Assembly (NCBI GenBank): GCA_037349105.1 | Contig: JAYJMM010000084.1 | Coordinates: forward strand, 868,001 to 932,000 | From: Limnomonas spitsbergensis | Taxonomy: Eukaryota > Chlorophyta > Chlorophyceae > Chlamydomonadales | Length of the DNA: 64,000 nucleotides | Direction of reading: 5' to 3' | Shown: in pieces, positions 10,392 through 22,600 of the stretch | Numbering within the stretch: the first letter of the stretch is position 1 | How the letters are laid out: each line of letters starts with the position of its first letter | The notes under the pieces: model-generated | The model's input: only the letters and a program-made list of their open reading frames with translations | Told to the model about the DNA's origin: nothing | Database searches by the model: none | Program-made: the position numbers and the translations under genes

Positions 10392-11735
10392 TGAAAATTC
10401 TTGCCACCCGCCGCTACAACACAGGGCGGGTCATATGTATCGTAAAAACGTGGACATGCCCAGCAGTGCAAGGAGGTTAGGTCATGACTTGATATCAGTT
10501 ACACATTGACTGTGCTCCAACCTGATTGCTAGCAGTGCACTAATGTTGGTAGGCACCAACTAAACTGTCCCTTGAGATAATCAAACGCAAACACAATGGG
10601 CTTAAGGAGTCCACTTGACAAAATCACCAACTCCAATAAATGTATGTTTTGAGATAACTTGGCCATGCTGAGGGGCCTGCCTCTAATTTTTTGAGGATGT
10701 TATATTGCAGTGCTGGCCTCCATAGCTGAAGTATTACCTGATGTAAAGCCTAGGGTTGTGGCTCTGAAACCACCAGTGCTGTTTTTTTCCATCCTCTCGC
10801 AAAACCAGTCCTTGGCAGATCTGGCTGGCTCAGCTGAGATAAGAAGGGGGGCCTGGAATAGAGGACATGAAAATCAAGATGTGTGAATAAAGAGTGGATA
10901 CCTGACTTCAGGCATTCTGGAACTCAGTGGCAGTGATATGGGAGCTTGCATGGCTGAGGTGCTGCATGGGGCAAGGGGCATGGCTTCGTGACAAGCCACC
11001 TTTGCCCCAAATTGCAGCCTCGGGAGTGGGGAATAGTGCAAAAATTGGGTGGGCAGTCTTAATGAGCTACTCTCAGGCTCTCTGAATCACCAGACATCAT
11101 AGCAATCAGACGGGTTTGGAGTGAATTCCAATCCATGAAAGACAGCCCTGAAGTGGGCCACATGGAAGGCCATATCTGCATGCTGGATAGGCCAAATGAC
11201 CCAGGGATGGTGGCAATGCCTCCGTCTATGCCCCACATACACCCACTTAAGGCTCTACCTTAACCGGGTTTTCGGCCACTTTTCAGGCTCATCCGCCGCA
11301 CGTTTGGTACCCAACGGGGCAGTTTTTGGCATCCAACTGCCATTCGGATTCAAATGATACCCCAACAGGCCTCAATAAACCGTGTATGGCAAGCTGATTA
11401 CAGCACTTGGCGATGTAGCAACACACCAGGTCGATCGAGGCAGTTCTAGAGAGATTACCTCAAATGGCAGTTGGTACTGCTAGTGTGAACCAGGTTGGGA
11501 CGGCGGGTCAAACCTCAGTACCCCTAAAACGTGTCGATACATCTGACCCGCCCTGTACCGGAAGAAAAGCTCGCAGGTCTTGAACATCATCAGTGGGACC
11601 CGGACCATGCACACACATGGTGGGCATGCCCTAGGTAAGTACAACACCCACGCAAGGCGAAATAAGACCTGGCTACTCGAGAGCACAAAATTTGCATCCC
11701 TAAAATTATTGCATTTCAGGGCCTCATTTGCTCCC

Positions 11736-12842
11736 ATGGGGCTCACCTCTGAAGAACTCCGTTGGGCTATCGTAACGTGGTGGAATAGGAACCACGACAT
11801 CTCCAAGACAGCTAGGCAGCTTGGACTATCCGACAGCGTTGTGGAGCACTGGGTGCAGCGATATAAAGATTCCGGAGCTGTCCACGTCGCGCAAAAGTCC
11901 GGCAAGAAGAGGATCCTCAGCCCATAGGTGGAGTCCTGGGCCTATGACCTGCTGCTGAGCAACCAACATGGTGGTGCAAAACCAGTTGCACAGGAGCTTG
12001 GGACATTAGGCTTGGTCACCAGGCCAGTGGGGAAGAAAACTGTCATTCGAGCAGCCCGGAGGCACGCATCGGAGATTGGGGGGAAATTGAGGGTTCTGCG
12101 GGGTGCGCCTAGGAAGCAGCTTTCGGGTTCAACTCGACAGAAGCGGCTGGACGTCTGCAAAGCCAGCAAGGGAAGGGACTGGAGCCACGTCCTGTTCACC
12201 GACCGGAAGAAGTTTCCATTTACCTACCCAGGGGTGAAGGTGCAGCCTGTGTCCTGGGGCGTGGAGGGTGAGGGTGAGAGAGCAGTACGTGAGGCAGCCT
12301 CTCCAAATCACCCCCTGGTCCTCAACGTGTATGCGGGCATCTGCAAGTGGGGAATCAGCAAGCTTCACTTTGTGGCAGGCACCAGCAGCCAGAAGACCAC
12401 CTTCAAGAACAAGAAGGGCCAGGTGGCCAGGAATATCACCACAGAGGAGTATGAGGAGGTCGTGAAGGCGACATTGCTGCCTGAGGGACAGCGCCTCTTC
12501 ACCCAGCACGGCATTGCTACATGGTACCTTCAGCATGACAACGACCCTACCCACAGAGCAGCCATACCTGTGGTGAAGAGGTGGAACTCCCAGCGTGGCA
12601 GCAGCATGGGCCACCTCCAGAAGTGGCCTCCCAACAGCCCGGACTTGAGTCCGATCGAGAACTTTTGGGGATATATGCAGGCCAAGATGGACGCTAAGGG
12701 CTGCAGAACTCTCCAGGAGTTTAAGGTATCCCTGATCAAGGAGGTAGCAGCAGTACCCAAGGAGTACTTCTCTATGCTGGTGGACAGCATGCCCAAAAGG
12801 ATCGTTGCATGCATCTGCAAGAAGGGCGACAAGACAAAATAG
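11736..12842 (+). pseudogene. Tc1/mariner transposase copy 3 (best preserved; internal TAG)
   Basis: N-terminal segment 11736-11927 (HTH, ends in TAG at 11925) and main segment 11928-12842 lie in the same frame. All three catalytic positions are present: D in LFTDRKKF, D in LQHDNDPTH and E in DLSPIENFW. By direct count 39 residues separate the second D from E, more than the 34 of classical Tc1. The only visible lesion is the TAG between ILSP and ESWAYD. A GTAAGT...TTTCAG intron precedes the ATG, as in the other copies. If the TAG were read through, the product would be about 368 residues, a normal size for the superfamily. Confidence 0.85.
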
Positions 12843-14187
12843 TGAAAATTCTTGCCACCCGCCGCTACAACACAGGGCGGGTCATATGTATCGTAAAAAC
12901 GTGGACATGCCCAGCAGTGCAAGGAGGTTAGGTCATGACTTGATATCAGTTACACATTGACTGTGCTCCAACCTGATTGCTAGCAGTGCACTAATGCTTG
13001 TAGGCACCAACTAAACTGTCCCTTGAGATAATCAAACGCAAACACAATGGGCTTAAGGAGTCCACTTGACAAAATCACCAACTCCAATAAATGTATGTTT
13101 TGAGATAACTTGGCCATGCTGAGGGGCCTGCCTCTAATTTTTTGAGGATGTTATATTGCAGTGCTGGCCTCCATAGCTGAAGTATTACCTGATGTAAAGC
13201 CTAGGGTTGTGGCTCTGAAACCACCAGTGCTGTTTTTTTCCATCCTCTCGCAAAACCAGTCCTTGGCAGATCTGGCTGGCTCAGCTGAGATAAGAAGGGG
13301 GGCCTGGAATAGAGGACATGAAAATCAAGATGTGTGAATAAAGAGTGGATACCTGACTTCAGGCATTCTGGAACTCAGTGGCAGTGATATGGGAGCTTGC
13401 ATGGCTGAGGTGCTGCATGGGGCAAGGGGCATGGCTTCGTGACAAGCCACCTTTGCCCCAAATTGCAGCCTCGGGAGTGGGGAATAGTGCAAAAATTGGG
13501 TGGGCAGTCTTAATGAGCTACTCTCAGGCTCTCTGAATCACCAGACATCATAGCAATCAGACGGGTTTGGAGTGAATTCCAATCCATGAAAGACAGCCCT
13601 GAAGTGGGCCACATGGAAGGCCATATCTGCATGCTGGATAGGCCAAATGACCCAGGGATGGTGGCAATGCCTCCGTCTATGCCCCACATACACCCACTTA
13701 AGGCTCTACCTTAACCGGGTTTTCGGCCACTTTTCAGGCTCATCCGCCGCACGTTTGGTACCCAACGGGGCAGTTTTTGGCATCCAACTGCCATTCGGAT
13801 TCAAATGATACCCCAACAGGCCTCAATAAACCGTGTATGGCAAGCTGATTACAACACTTGGCGATGTAGCAACACACTAGGTCGATCGAGGCAGTTCCTA
13901 GAGAGATTACCTCAAATGGCAGTTGGTACTGCTAGTGTGAACCAGGTTGGGACGGCGGGTCAAACCTCAGTACCCCTAAAACGTGTCGATACATCTGACC
14001 CGCCCTGTACCGGAAGAAAAGCTCGCAGGTCTTGAACATCATCAGTGGGACCCGGACCATGCACACACATGGTGGGCATGCCCTAGGTAAGTACAACACC
14101 CACGCAAGGCGAAATAAGACCTGGCTACTCGAGAGCACAAAATTTGCATCCCTAAAATTATTGCATTTCAGGGCCTCATTTGCTCCC

Positions 14188-15294
14188 ATGGGGCTCACCT
14201 CTGAAGAACTCCGTTGGGCTATCGTAACGTGGTGGAATAGGAACCACGACATCTCCAAGACAGCTAGGCAGCTTGGACTATCCGACAGCGTTGTGGAGCA
14301 CTGGGTGCAGCGATATAAAGATTCCGGAGCTGTCCACATCGCGCCAAAGTCCTGCAAGAAGAGGATCCTCAGCCCATAGGTGGAGTCCCGGGCCCATGAC
14401 CTGCTGCTGAGCAACCAACATGGTGGTGCAAAACCAGTTGCAGAGGAGCTTGGGACATTAGGCTTGGTCACCAGGCCAGTGGGGAAGAAAACTGTCATTC
14501 GAGCAGCCCGGAGGCACGCATCGGAGATTGGGAAAAAATTGAGGATTCTGCGGGGTGCGCCTAGGAAGCAGCTTTCGGGTTCAACTCGACAGAAGCGGCT
14601 GGACGTCTGCAAAGCCAGCAAGGGAAGGGACTGGAGCCACGTCCTGTTCACCGACCGGAAGAAGTTTCCATTTACCTACCCAGGGGTGAAGGTGCAGCCT
14701 GTGTCCTGGGGCGTGGAGGGTGAGGGTGAGAGAGCAGTACGTGAGGCAGCCTCTCCAAATCACCCCCTGGTCCTCAACGTGTATGCGGGCATCTGCAAGT
14801 GGGGAATCAGCAAGCTTCACTTTGTGGCAGGCACCAGCAGCCAGAAGACCACCTTCAAGAACAAGAAGGGCCAGGTGGCCAGGAATATCACCACAGAGGA
14901 GTATGAGGAGGTCGTGAAGGCGACATTCCTGCCTGAGGGACAGCGCCTCTTCACCCAGCACGGCATTGCTACATGGTACCTTCAGCATGACAACGACCCT
15001 ACCCACAGAGCAGCCATACCTGTGGTGAAGAGGTGGAACTCCCAGCGTGGCAGCAGCATGGGCCACCTCCAGAAGTGGCCTCCCAACAGCCCGGACTTGA
15101 GTCCGATCAAGAACTTTTGGGGATATATGCAGGCCAAGATGGACGCTAAGGGCTGCAGAACTCTCCAGGAGTTTAAGGTATCCCTGATCAAGGAGGTAGC
15201 AGCAGTACCCAAGGAGTACTTCTCTAAGCTGGTGGACAGCATGCCCAAAAGGATCGTTGCATGCATCCGCAAGAAGGGCAACAAGACAAAATAG
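14188..15294 (+). pseudogene. Tc1/mariner transposase copy 4 (internal TAG, E-to-K)
   Basis: Same structure as copy 3, with TAG at 14377-14379 and the end at 15292-15294. The third catalytic residue is lysine (SPIKNFW), a GAG-to-AAG change shared with copy 2. A cysteine replaces glycine just before the TAG (KSCKKRILSP). It is predicted to be inactive. Confidence 0.85.
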
Positions 15295-16640
15295 TGAAAA
15301 TTCTTGCCACCCGCCGCTACAACACAGGGCGGGTCATATGTATCGTAAAAACGTGGACATGCCCAGTAGTGCAAGGAGGTTAGGTCATGACTTGATATCA
15401 GTTACACATTGACTGTGCTCCAACCTGATTGCTAGCAGTGCACTAATGCTTGTAGGCACCAACTAAACTGTCCCTTGAGATAATCAAACGCAAACACAAT
15501 GGGCTTAAGGAGTCCACTTGACAAAATCACCAACTCCAATAAATGTATGTTTTGAGATAACTTGGCCATGCTGAGGGGCCTGCCTCTAATTTTTTGAGGA
15601 TGTTATATTGCAGTGCTGGCCTCCATAGCTGAAGTATTACCTGATGTAAAGCCTAGGGTTGTGGCTCTGAAACCACCAGTGCTGTTTTTTTCCATCCTCT
15701 CGCAAAACCAGTCCTCGGCAGATCTGGCTGGCTCAGCTGAGATAAGAAGGGGGGCCTGGAATAGAGGACATGAAAATCAAGATGTGTGAATAAAGAGTGG
15801 ATACCTGACTTCAGGCATTCTGGAACTCAGTGGCAGTGATATGGGAGCTTGCATGGCTGAGGTGCTGCATGGGGCAAGGGGCATGGCTTCGTGACAAGCC
15901 ACCTTTGCCCCAAATTGCAGCCTCGGGAGTGGGGAATAGTGCAAAAATTGGGTGGGCAGTCTTAATGAGCTACTCTCAGGCTCTCTGAATCACCAGACAT
16001 TATAGCAATCAGACGGGTTTGGAGTGAATTCCAATCCATGAAAGACAGCCCTGATGTGGGCCACATGGAAGGCCATATCTGCATGCTGGATAGGCCAAAT
16101 GACCGAGGGATGGTGGCAATGCCTCCGTCTATGCCCCACATACACCCACTTAAGGCTCTACCTTAACCGGGTTTTCGGCCACTTTTCAGGCTCATCCGCC
16201 GCAAGTTTGGTACCCAACGGGGCAGTTTTTGGCATCCAACTGCCATTCGGATTCAAATGATACCCCAACAGGCCTCAATAAACCGTGTATGGCAAGCTGA
16301 TTACAACACTTGGCGATGTAGCAACACACCAGGTCGATCGAGGTAGTTGCTAGAGAGATTACCTCAAATGGCAGTTGGTACTGCTAGTGTGAACCAGGTT
16401 GGGACGGCGGGTCAAACCTCAGTACCCCTAAAACGTGTCGATATATCTGACCCGCCCTGTACCCGGAAGAAAAGCTCGCAGGTCTTGAACATCATCAGTG
16501 GGACCCGGACCATGCACACACATGGTGGGCATGCCCTAGGTAAGTACAACACCCACGCAAGGCGAAATAAGACCTGGCTACTCGAGAGCACAAAATTTGC
16601 ATCCCTAAAATTATTGCATTTCAGGGCCTCATTCGCTCCC

Positions 16641-17014
16641 ATGGGGCTCACCTCTGAAGAACTCCGTTGGGCTATCGTAACGTGGTGGAATAGGAACCAC
16701 GACATCTCCAAGACAGCTAGGCAGCTTGGACTATCCGACAGCGTTGTGGGGCACTGGGTGCAGCGATATAAAGATTCCGGAGCTGTCCACGTCGCGCCAA
16801 AGTCCGGCAAGAAGAGGATCCTCAGCCCATAGGTGGAGTCCTGGGCCTATGACCTGCTGCTGAGCAACCAACATGGTGGTGCAAAACCAGTTGCACAGGA
16901 GCTTGGGACATTAGGCTTGGTCACCAGGCCAGTGGGGAAGAAAACTGTCATTCGAGCAGCCCGGAGGCACGCATCGGAGATTGGGGGGAAATTGAGGGTT
17001 CTGCGGGGTGCGCC
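16641..17014 (+). pseudogene. Tc1/mariner transposase copy 5, truncated
   Basis: It encodes the helix-turn-helix part, the TAG (16830-16832) and about 60 further residues to LRVLRGAP, where homology stops at 17014. The catalytic domain is absent. This is the right end of the array. Confidence 0.85.
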
Positions 17015-17734
17015 ATTAATGGCATTGCTTCATTTTCCACCCGTATTCATGTGCTGCAGATGGACTCTCTGTCTCAGAAACAGAAAGCCTTAGATGAACA
17101 GCTTCTTTGCAGGTTGAAGAATGTCGCCTGCATCTGCAGGAATTGCCCCCTTCTCACTATACCTCACTGCAGGTGCAGGAGCATTCACATGACGTCGGTA
17201 ACTTTCGTCGGTTTGAAAGTCGCTTGAATAAAAAACGATCGCGTTTGAACGGGCCGCTTGATTCAAACTCAAGCATAATCGGAGATCGTCCATATTCAAG
17301 CATGTTTGAGCACCACTTGAATCAACCGTCGATCAATCAGTACATCTGCAATTCAAGCATGCTTGAATCAAACTGAGTCTAAAGCGGCCACTTGCTTGAA
17401 TCGAGTGGGGTTGAAAAGTGTCTGAATCAAGTACTAATCAAACAGTAAAAAAATAATCAATCATGTTTGAATCAAACTCAGTCTCAAGCGGACCTTTACC
17501 TGAATCATGTGTTGTTTATAACATTCTGAATCAAGTATACTGGTCAAACAGAAAAACATATTTCAATCATGTCTGAATCAAACCTAGTCTCATTCGCTAC
17601 ATGTCTGAATCAAAGGGGGCCAATTGTCGCATGAATCAACTACTTGACCTCTGTTGGTGAAACAGTAATAATATGTTTCAAACACTATATGAAACGTTCC
17701 CCTGTTGCCTGCATTTCAAGGTTGCTACTTCGAC
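17015..17734. repeat. No gene; degenerate TTGAATCAA-rich repeats
   Basis: From about 17215 to 17650 the sequence repeats motifs such as CTTGAATCAA, TTTGAATCAAACT and AGTCTCAAGCGG at loosely 100-bp intervals. A related stretch, with GTCGGTAA near one end, lies inverted at about 36165-36265. No coding potential was recognised. Confidence 0.5.
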
Positions 17735-18918
17735 TTGCAAGTAATGCGGAGGCCCGTGATCTTGTCCCATCCGTGAGCGAAGCCAAGCCTCTCTACCTCT
17801 ACCGCCTTTGCTAGGATGAGCGCGAGGTGCCCATCTCCCTTTGCAGTCGCCGACACTCCAGCCAACTCCCTCAGCCGGTTCTTAATCTATAGCACATGAA
17901 TGCGAAATCATATTATCAGAGAGGTGAATGAGTCATGCACTATTGAAAGTATACTCTGGGTATCTTTAGTAACATGAGTGGAAGTAAGGACAGTCATGTG
18001 TCCCTCTAGTAAATGTTATGATGCAAAAATAGCAGCATTTGTAGTCAATGAACCTTGAATCTAGAGGACATGCCAAGAACTGAAATTGAAATTACCTTGA
18101 AACTGAAGAAAGCGAGCCATTGGATGGTCACTGCGGGAGTATTAACCGGTGTGCGCGCCCGTGAGCACGGCCCTCTTATCCATGCCGGTGGCAATGGCTG
18201 ACACGAATGCGCGGGCGTCGAAAGGCTGAGAGTTGCTGCGGTATACCATGTTGCCCTCACCGACAGGCAGCAGTTGCTGTTCTGCCCACTCCTTCACCGC
18301 TGCCTTGTTGCTCTCAGAAGTGTCCTTCGTATTCTTCGTGTTGCAGACCATGAACTGGTCAAACTGCAGTAGCATGAATGAGTGTTGTTTCAGGTATTCA
18401 TTATTAATTATTAAAGAGATGTTTTAAATTACAAAGCCAACAACTTCAGCAATTGAAGAGAGTTACTTTGGTGGCACATGTCAAAGCCAAGAACTTGAGC
18501 AATTAACCAGCAATTACTAATTAGATATTGATAATTACTTTGGTGGCACATGTCCAAGCCAGCAATTAATCAGCAATTAATGATACATTGATAACAAAAA
18601 TTAGTAAACCATCTACTTCAAAGAGAGTTACTCTGGTGGCTCTAAGTCTGACATGCACATAGTCTACAAGCACGTCTGAAATGCATATCTATCACTCACC
18701 GCGCGCGTAGAGATCTGCCCAACTTGATTGGAAAACTTGTTCTGTCAGACCGCTCTCCCACCCTGACAGCCTGGAAATAGGCCACCGTTGTTGACCACCT
18801 TGTAGACCCAGAACTGGTTCCAGTGGGCACGGTTGGTGGCAAACCCAGGGTCGAACTGTTGCTGGAACTCCTGGATGGGTTCGTAGCTGAGAAGGTACTT
18901 ATGTCTCAGTCTCATTCC
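17735..18918 (-). CDS. Gene U, middle exons (unrecognised protein)
   Basis: Exon 18700-18918 (73 codons) lies between CTGACAG and GCG|GTGAGT; it encodes LLSYEPIQEFQQQFDPGFAT and HWNQFWVYKVVNNGG, and has one in-frame TGA followed by CAG. Exon 18147-18363 lies between CTACTGCAG and CCG|GTTAAT and encodes FDQFMVCNTKN through AIATGMDKRAVLT; it joins the first exon in phase 0. Exon 17735-17886 (acceptor CTATAG) encodes RLRELAGVSATAKGDG and ALILAKAVEVERLGFAHGWD, but its phase does not match the donor at 18146, so a border is wrong or a base has been lost. The family was not recognised. The TGA sits where CGA (Arg) would fit, typical of CpG deamination, so the gene may be decaying. Confidence 0.5.
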
Positions 18919-19099
18919 CTGTCAGCAAGAACTTGGAGTCTTTTTTTGTCCGGGACAATAGACAGCTCACTGCCTTCACAAGAAGGTCCTGCATGATGTA
19001 AATACAAGTACAGAATTAGGTGGCCATCGCTTATTCATTTATGTGCCGCGAACTGTAGGACAAAAAGCCAAGTTACATCTCCCGGCCGGCCCTACTTTA

Positions 19100-19180
19100 G
19101 AGGGGTCCGACGGTAGGGGGAAAGTCGTTTTCGCTGTGTCCCTAGGCTACTTTCGGCGTGCTGTCGCTTTCGACAGCAGG
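19100..19180 (+). repeat. Left terminal inverted repeat of the 9.5-kb element
   Basis: It starts GAGGGGTCCGAC next to a TA and contains TGTGTCCCTAGGCTACTTTC, matching the reverse complement of 28545-28620. Confidence 0.8.
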
Positions 19181-19689
19181 AAGCGACAGGCTGTCGCTTT
19201 CGACAGTATGAGCAGATCGGCTGTCGATTTTGTGCTAAAACGAACAGCGAACAGTGTGGAGCTCGCTGTCGCTGTACAGCATTCTCAACAGCCGTTTCTT
19301 GTAGCTGAACGTCGGATCTCCCCACTTTTCCTCGGCATAGGTGTTCCTCGGAATCCGACGTATCTTTTTCTCATACAGGCTATTGCATTCCCCGCACTTC
19401 AGATTGGACGATTTTTACTACCGTAGTAGATTCGACTAAGACGGAAATCGCAACACCCCAACTGGTGAACCAGCCCTCGCTTATCGTGTCACGAACTGGA
19501 CGGCAGATGGAATAAGAGGAGCGCATCATCTACAGCGCACAAATGGATTTAAAGAACCAGGTAACAATAATGCCTTCAACTCAAGCGTACCATGGCATGT
19601 GAATACTACCATCCCATCCCATGCTGGTTCAGAGATTGCACGCATGGGAGTGCGGATGAATACCCTATGCTCATCACTGCAATCAACTG

Positions 19690-22600
19690 CCATCCAAAAA
19701 TCCATGTTCCCTGTCAGGACAGCAATACTAGGGTAGTGCGCAAGCAAGCTGGACAGCAATATATACTAGGGTAGTGCACAAGCAAGCTGGACAGCAATAC
19801 TAGGGTGGTGCGCAAGCAAGCTGGACAGCAATACTAGGGTATTGCGCAAGCAAGCTGGACAGCAATACCAGGGTGGTGCGCAAGCGAGCAGGCCAGCAAT
19901 ACTAGGGTAGTGCGCAAGCAAGCTGGACAGCAATACTAGGGTAGTGCGCAAGCAAGCTGGACAGCAATACTAGGGTAGTGCACAAGCAAGCTGGACAGCA
20001 ATACTAGGGTGGTGCGCAAGCAAGCAGGACAGCAATACTAGGGTAGTGCGCAAGCAAGCAGGCCAGCAATACTAGGGTAGTGCGCAAGCAAGCTGGACAG
20101 CAATACTAGGGTAGTGTGCAAGCAAGCTGGACAGCAATACTAGGGTAGTGCGCAAGCACCATGGACAGCAATACTAGGGTGGTGCGCAAGCAAGCTGGAC
20201 AGCAATACTAGGGTAGTGCACAAGCAAGCTGGACAGCAATACTAGGGTGGTGCGCAAGCAAGCAGGACAGCAATACTAGGGTAGTGCGCATGCAAGCTGG
20301 ACAGTGATACTAGGGTAGTGCGCCAGCAAGCTGGACAGCAATACTAGGGTAGTGCGCAAGCAAGCTGGACAGCAATACTAGGGTAGTGCGCAAGCAAGCT
20401 GGACAGCAATACTAGGGTGGTGCGCAAGCAAGCTGGACAGCAATACTAGGGTGGTGCGCAAGCAAGCTGGACAGCAATACCAGGGTGGTGCACAAGCAAG
20501 CTGGACAGCAATACCAGGGTAGTGCGCAAGCAAGCAAGCCAACAATACTAGGGTAGTGCGCAAGCAAGCTGGACAGCAATACTAGGGTGGTGCGCAAGCA
20601 AGCTGGACAGCAATACCAGGGTAGTGCGCAAGCAAGCAGGCCAGCAATACTAGGGTAGTGCGCAAGCAAGCTGGACAGCAATACTAGGGTAATGCGCAAG
20701 CAAGCTGGACAGCAATACTAGGGTAGTGCGCAAGCAAGCTGGACAGCAATACTACGGTAGTGCGCAAGCAAGGTGGACAGCAATACCAGGGTAGTGCGCA
20801 AGCAAGCAGGCCAGCAATACTAGGGTAGTGCGCAAGCAAGCTGGACAGCAATACTAGGGTAGTGCGCAAGCAAGCTGGACAGCAATACTACGGTAGTGCG
20901 CAAGCAAGCTGGACAGCAATACCAGGGTGGTGTGCAAGCAAGCAGGCCAGCAATACTAGGGTAGTGCGCAAGCAAGCTGGACAGCAATACTAGGGTAGTG
21001 CGCAAGCAAGCTGGACAGCAATACTAGGGTAGTGCGCAAGCAAGCTGGACAGCAATACTACGGTAGTGCGCAAGCAAGCTGGACAGCAATACTAGGGTGG
21101 TGCGCAAGCAAGCTGGACAGCAATACTACGGTAGTGCGCAAGCAAGCTGGACAGCAATACTACGGTAGTTCGCAAGCAAGCAGGCCAGCAATACTAGGGT
21201 GGTGCGCAAGCAAGCTGGACAGCAATACTAGGGTAGTGCGCAAGCAAGCTGGACAGCAATACCAGGGTGGTGCGCAAACAAGCAGGCCAGCAATACTAGG
21301 GTGGTGCGCAAGCAAGCTGGACAGCAATACTAGGGTAATGCGCAAGCAAGCTGGACAGCAATACTAGGGTAGTGCGCAAGCAAGCTGGACAGCAATACTA
21401 GGGTAGTGCGCAAGCAAGCTGGACAGCAATACTAGGGTAGTGCGCAAGCAAGCTGGACAGCAATACTACGGTAGTGCGCAAGCAAGCTGGACAGCAATAC
21501 TAGGGTGGTGCGCATGCAAGCTGGACAGCAATACTAGGGTAGTGCGCCAGCAAGCTGGACAGCAATACTAGGGTAGTGCGCAAGCAAGCTGGACAGCAAT
21601 ACTAGGGTAGTGCGCAAGCAAGCTGGACAGCAATACTAGGGTGGTGCGCAAGCAAGCTGGACAGCAATACTAGGGTAGTGCGCAAGCAAGCTGGACAGCA
21701 ATACTAGGGTGGTGCGCAAGCAAGCAGGCTAGCAATACTAGGGTGGTGCGCAAGCAAGTTGGACAGCAATACTAGGGTAGTGCGCAAGCAAGCTGGACAG
21801 CAATACTAGGGTAGTGCGCAAGCAAGCTGGACAGCAATACTAGATAGGGTAGTGCACGAGCAAGCTGGACAGCAATACCAGGGTGGTGCGCAAGCAAGCA
21901 GGCCAGCAATACTAGGGTAGTGCGCAAGCAAGCTGGACAGCAATACTAGGGTGGTGCGCAAGCAAGCTGGTCAGCAATACTAGGGTAGTGCGCAAGCAAG
22001 CTGACCAGCAATACTAGGGTAGTGCGCAAGCAAGCTGACCAGCAATACTAGGGTGGTGCGCAAGCAAGCTGGACAGCAATACTAGGGTAGTGCGCAAGCA
22101 AGCTGACCAGCAATACTAGGGTAGTGCGCAAGCAAGCTGGACAGCAATACTAGGGTAGTGCGCAAGCAAGCTGGACAGCAATACTACGGTAGTGCGCAAG
22201 CAAGCTGGACAGCAATACTAGGGTGGTGCGCAAGCAAGCTGGTCAGCAATACTAGGGTAGTGCGCAAGCAAGCTGGACAGCAATACTAGGGTAGTGCGCA
22301 AGCAAGCTGGACAGCAATACTAGGGTAGTGCGCAAGCAAGCTAGACAGCAATACTTCGGTAGTGCGCAAGCAAGCTGGACAGCAATACTAGGGTGGTGCA
22401 CAAGCAAGCTGGCCAGCAATACTAGGGTGGTGCGCAAGCAAGCTGGACAGCAATACTAGGGTAGTGCGCAAGCAAGCTGGACAGCAATACTAGGGTAATG
22501 CGCAAGCAAGCTGGACAGCAATACTAGGGTACGGCGAAAGCAAGCTGGACAGCAATACTAGGGTGGTGTGCAAGCAAGCAGGCCAGCAATACTAGGGTGG

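Larger units (their letters stand above)
7677..17014 (+). mobile_element. Tandem array of a 2.45-kb unit carrying a Tc1/mariner transposon (3 full, 2 partial copies)
   Basis: The transposase start ATG recurs at 9286, 11736, 14188 and 16641, giving spacings of 2450, 2452 and 2453 bp with near-identical sequence throughout, so this is a head-to-tail array and not independent insertions. The array begins and ends inside the transposase: the left junction is at about 7673-7677 (at AGGTCGTGAAGG) and the right at 17014 (GGTGCGCC, then unrelated sequence). Each unit has a transposon of about 1.36 kb bounded by imperfect inverted termini that share TGACCCGCCCTGT (for example 9083-9105 and 10421-10442), plus about 1.1 kb of non-coding sequence that is co-amplified. 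The non-coding part (for example 10443-11500) shows no convincing gene. Confidence 0.9.

Noticed and set aside
9475..16832. TAG or TGA reassigned to amino acids
   Set aside because: eL42 and ECH2 end normally at TAA, and Rab7, eL42 and ECH2 contain no internal TAG or TGA. The in-frame stops occur only in transposons and in a gene that looks decayed.
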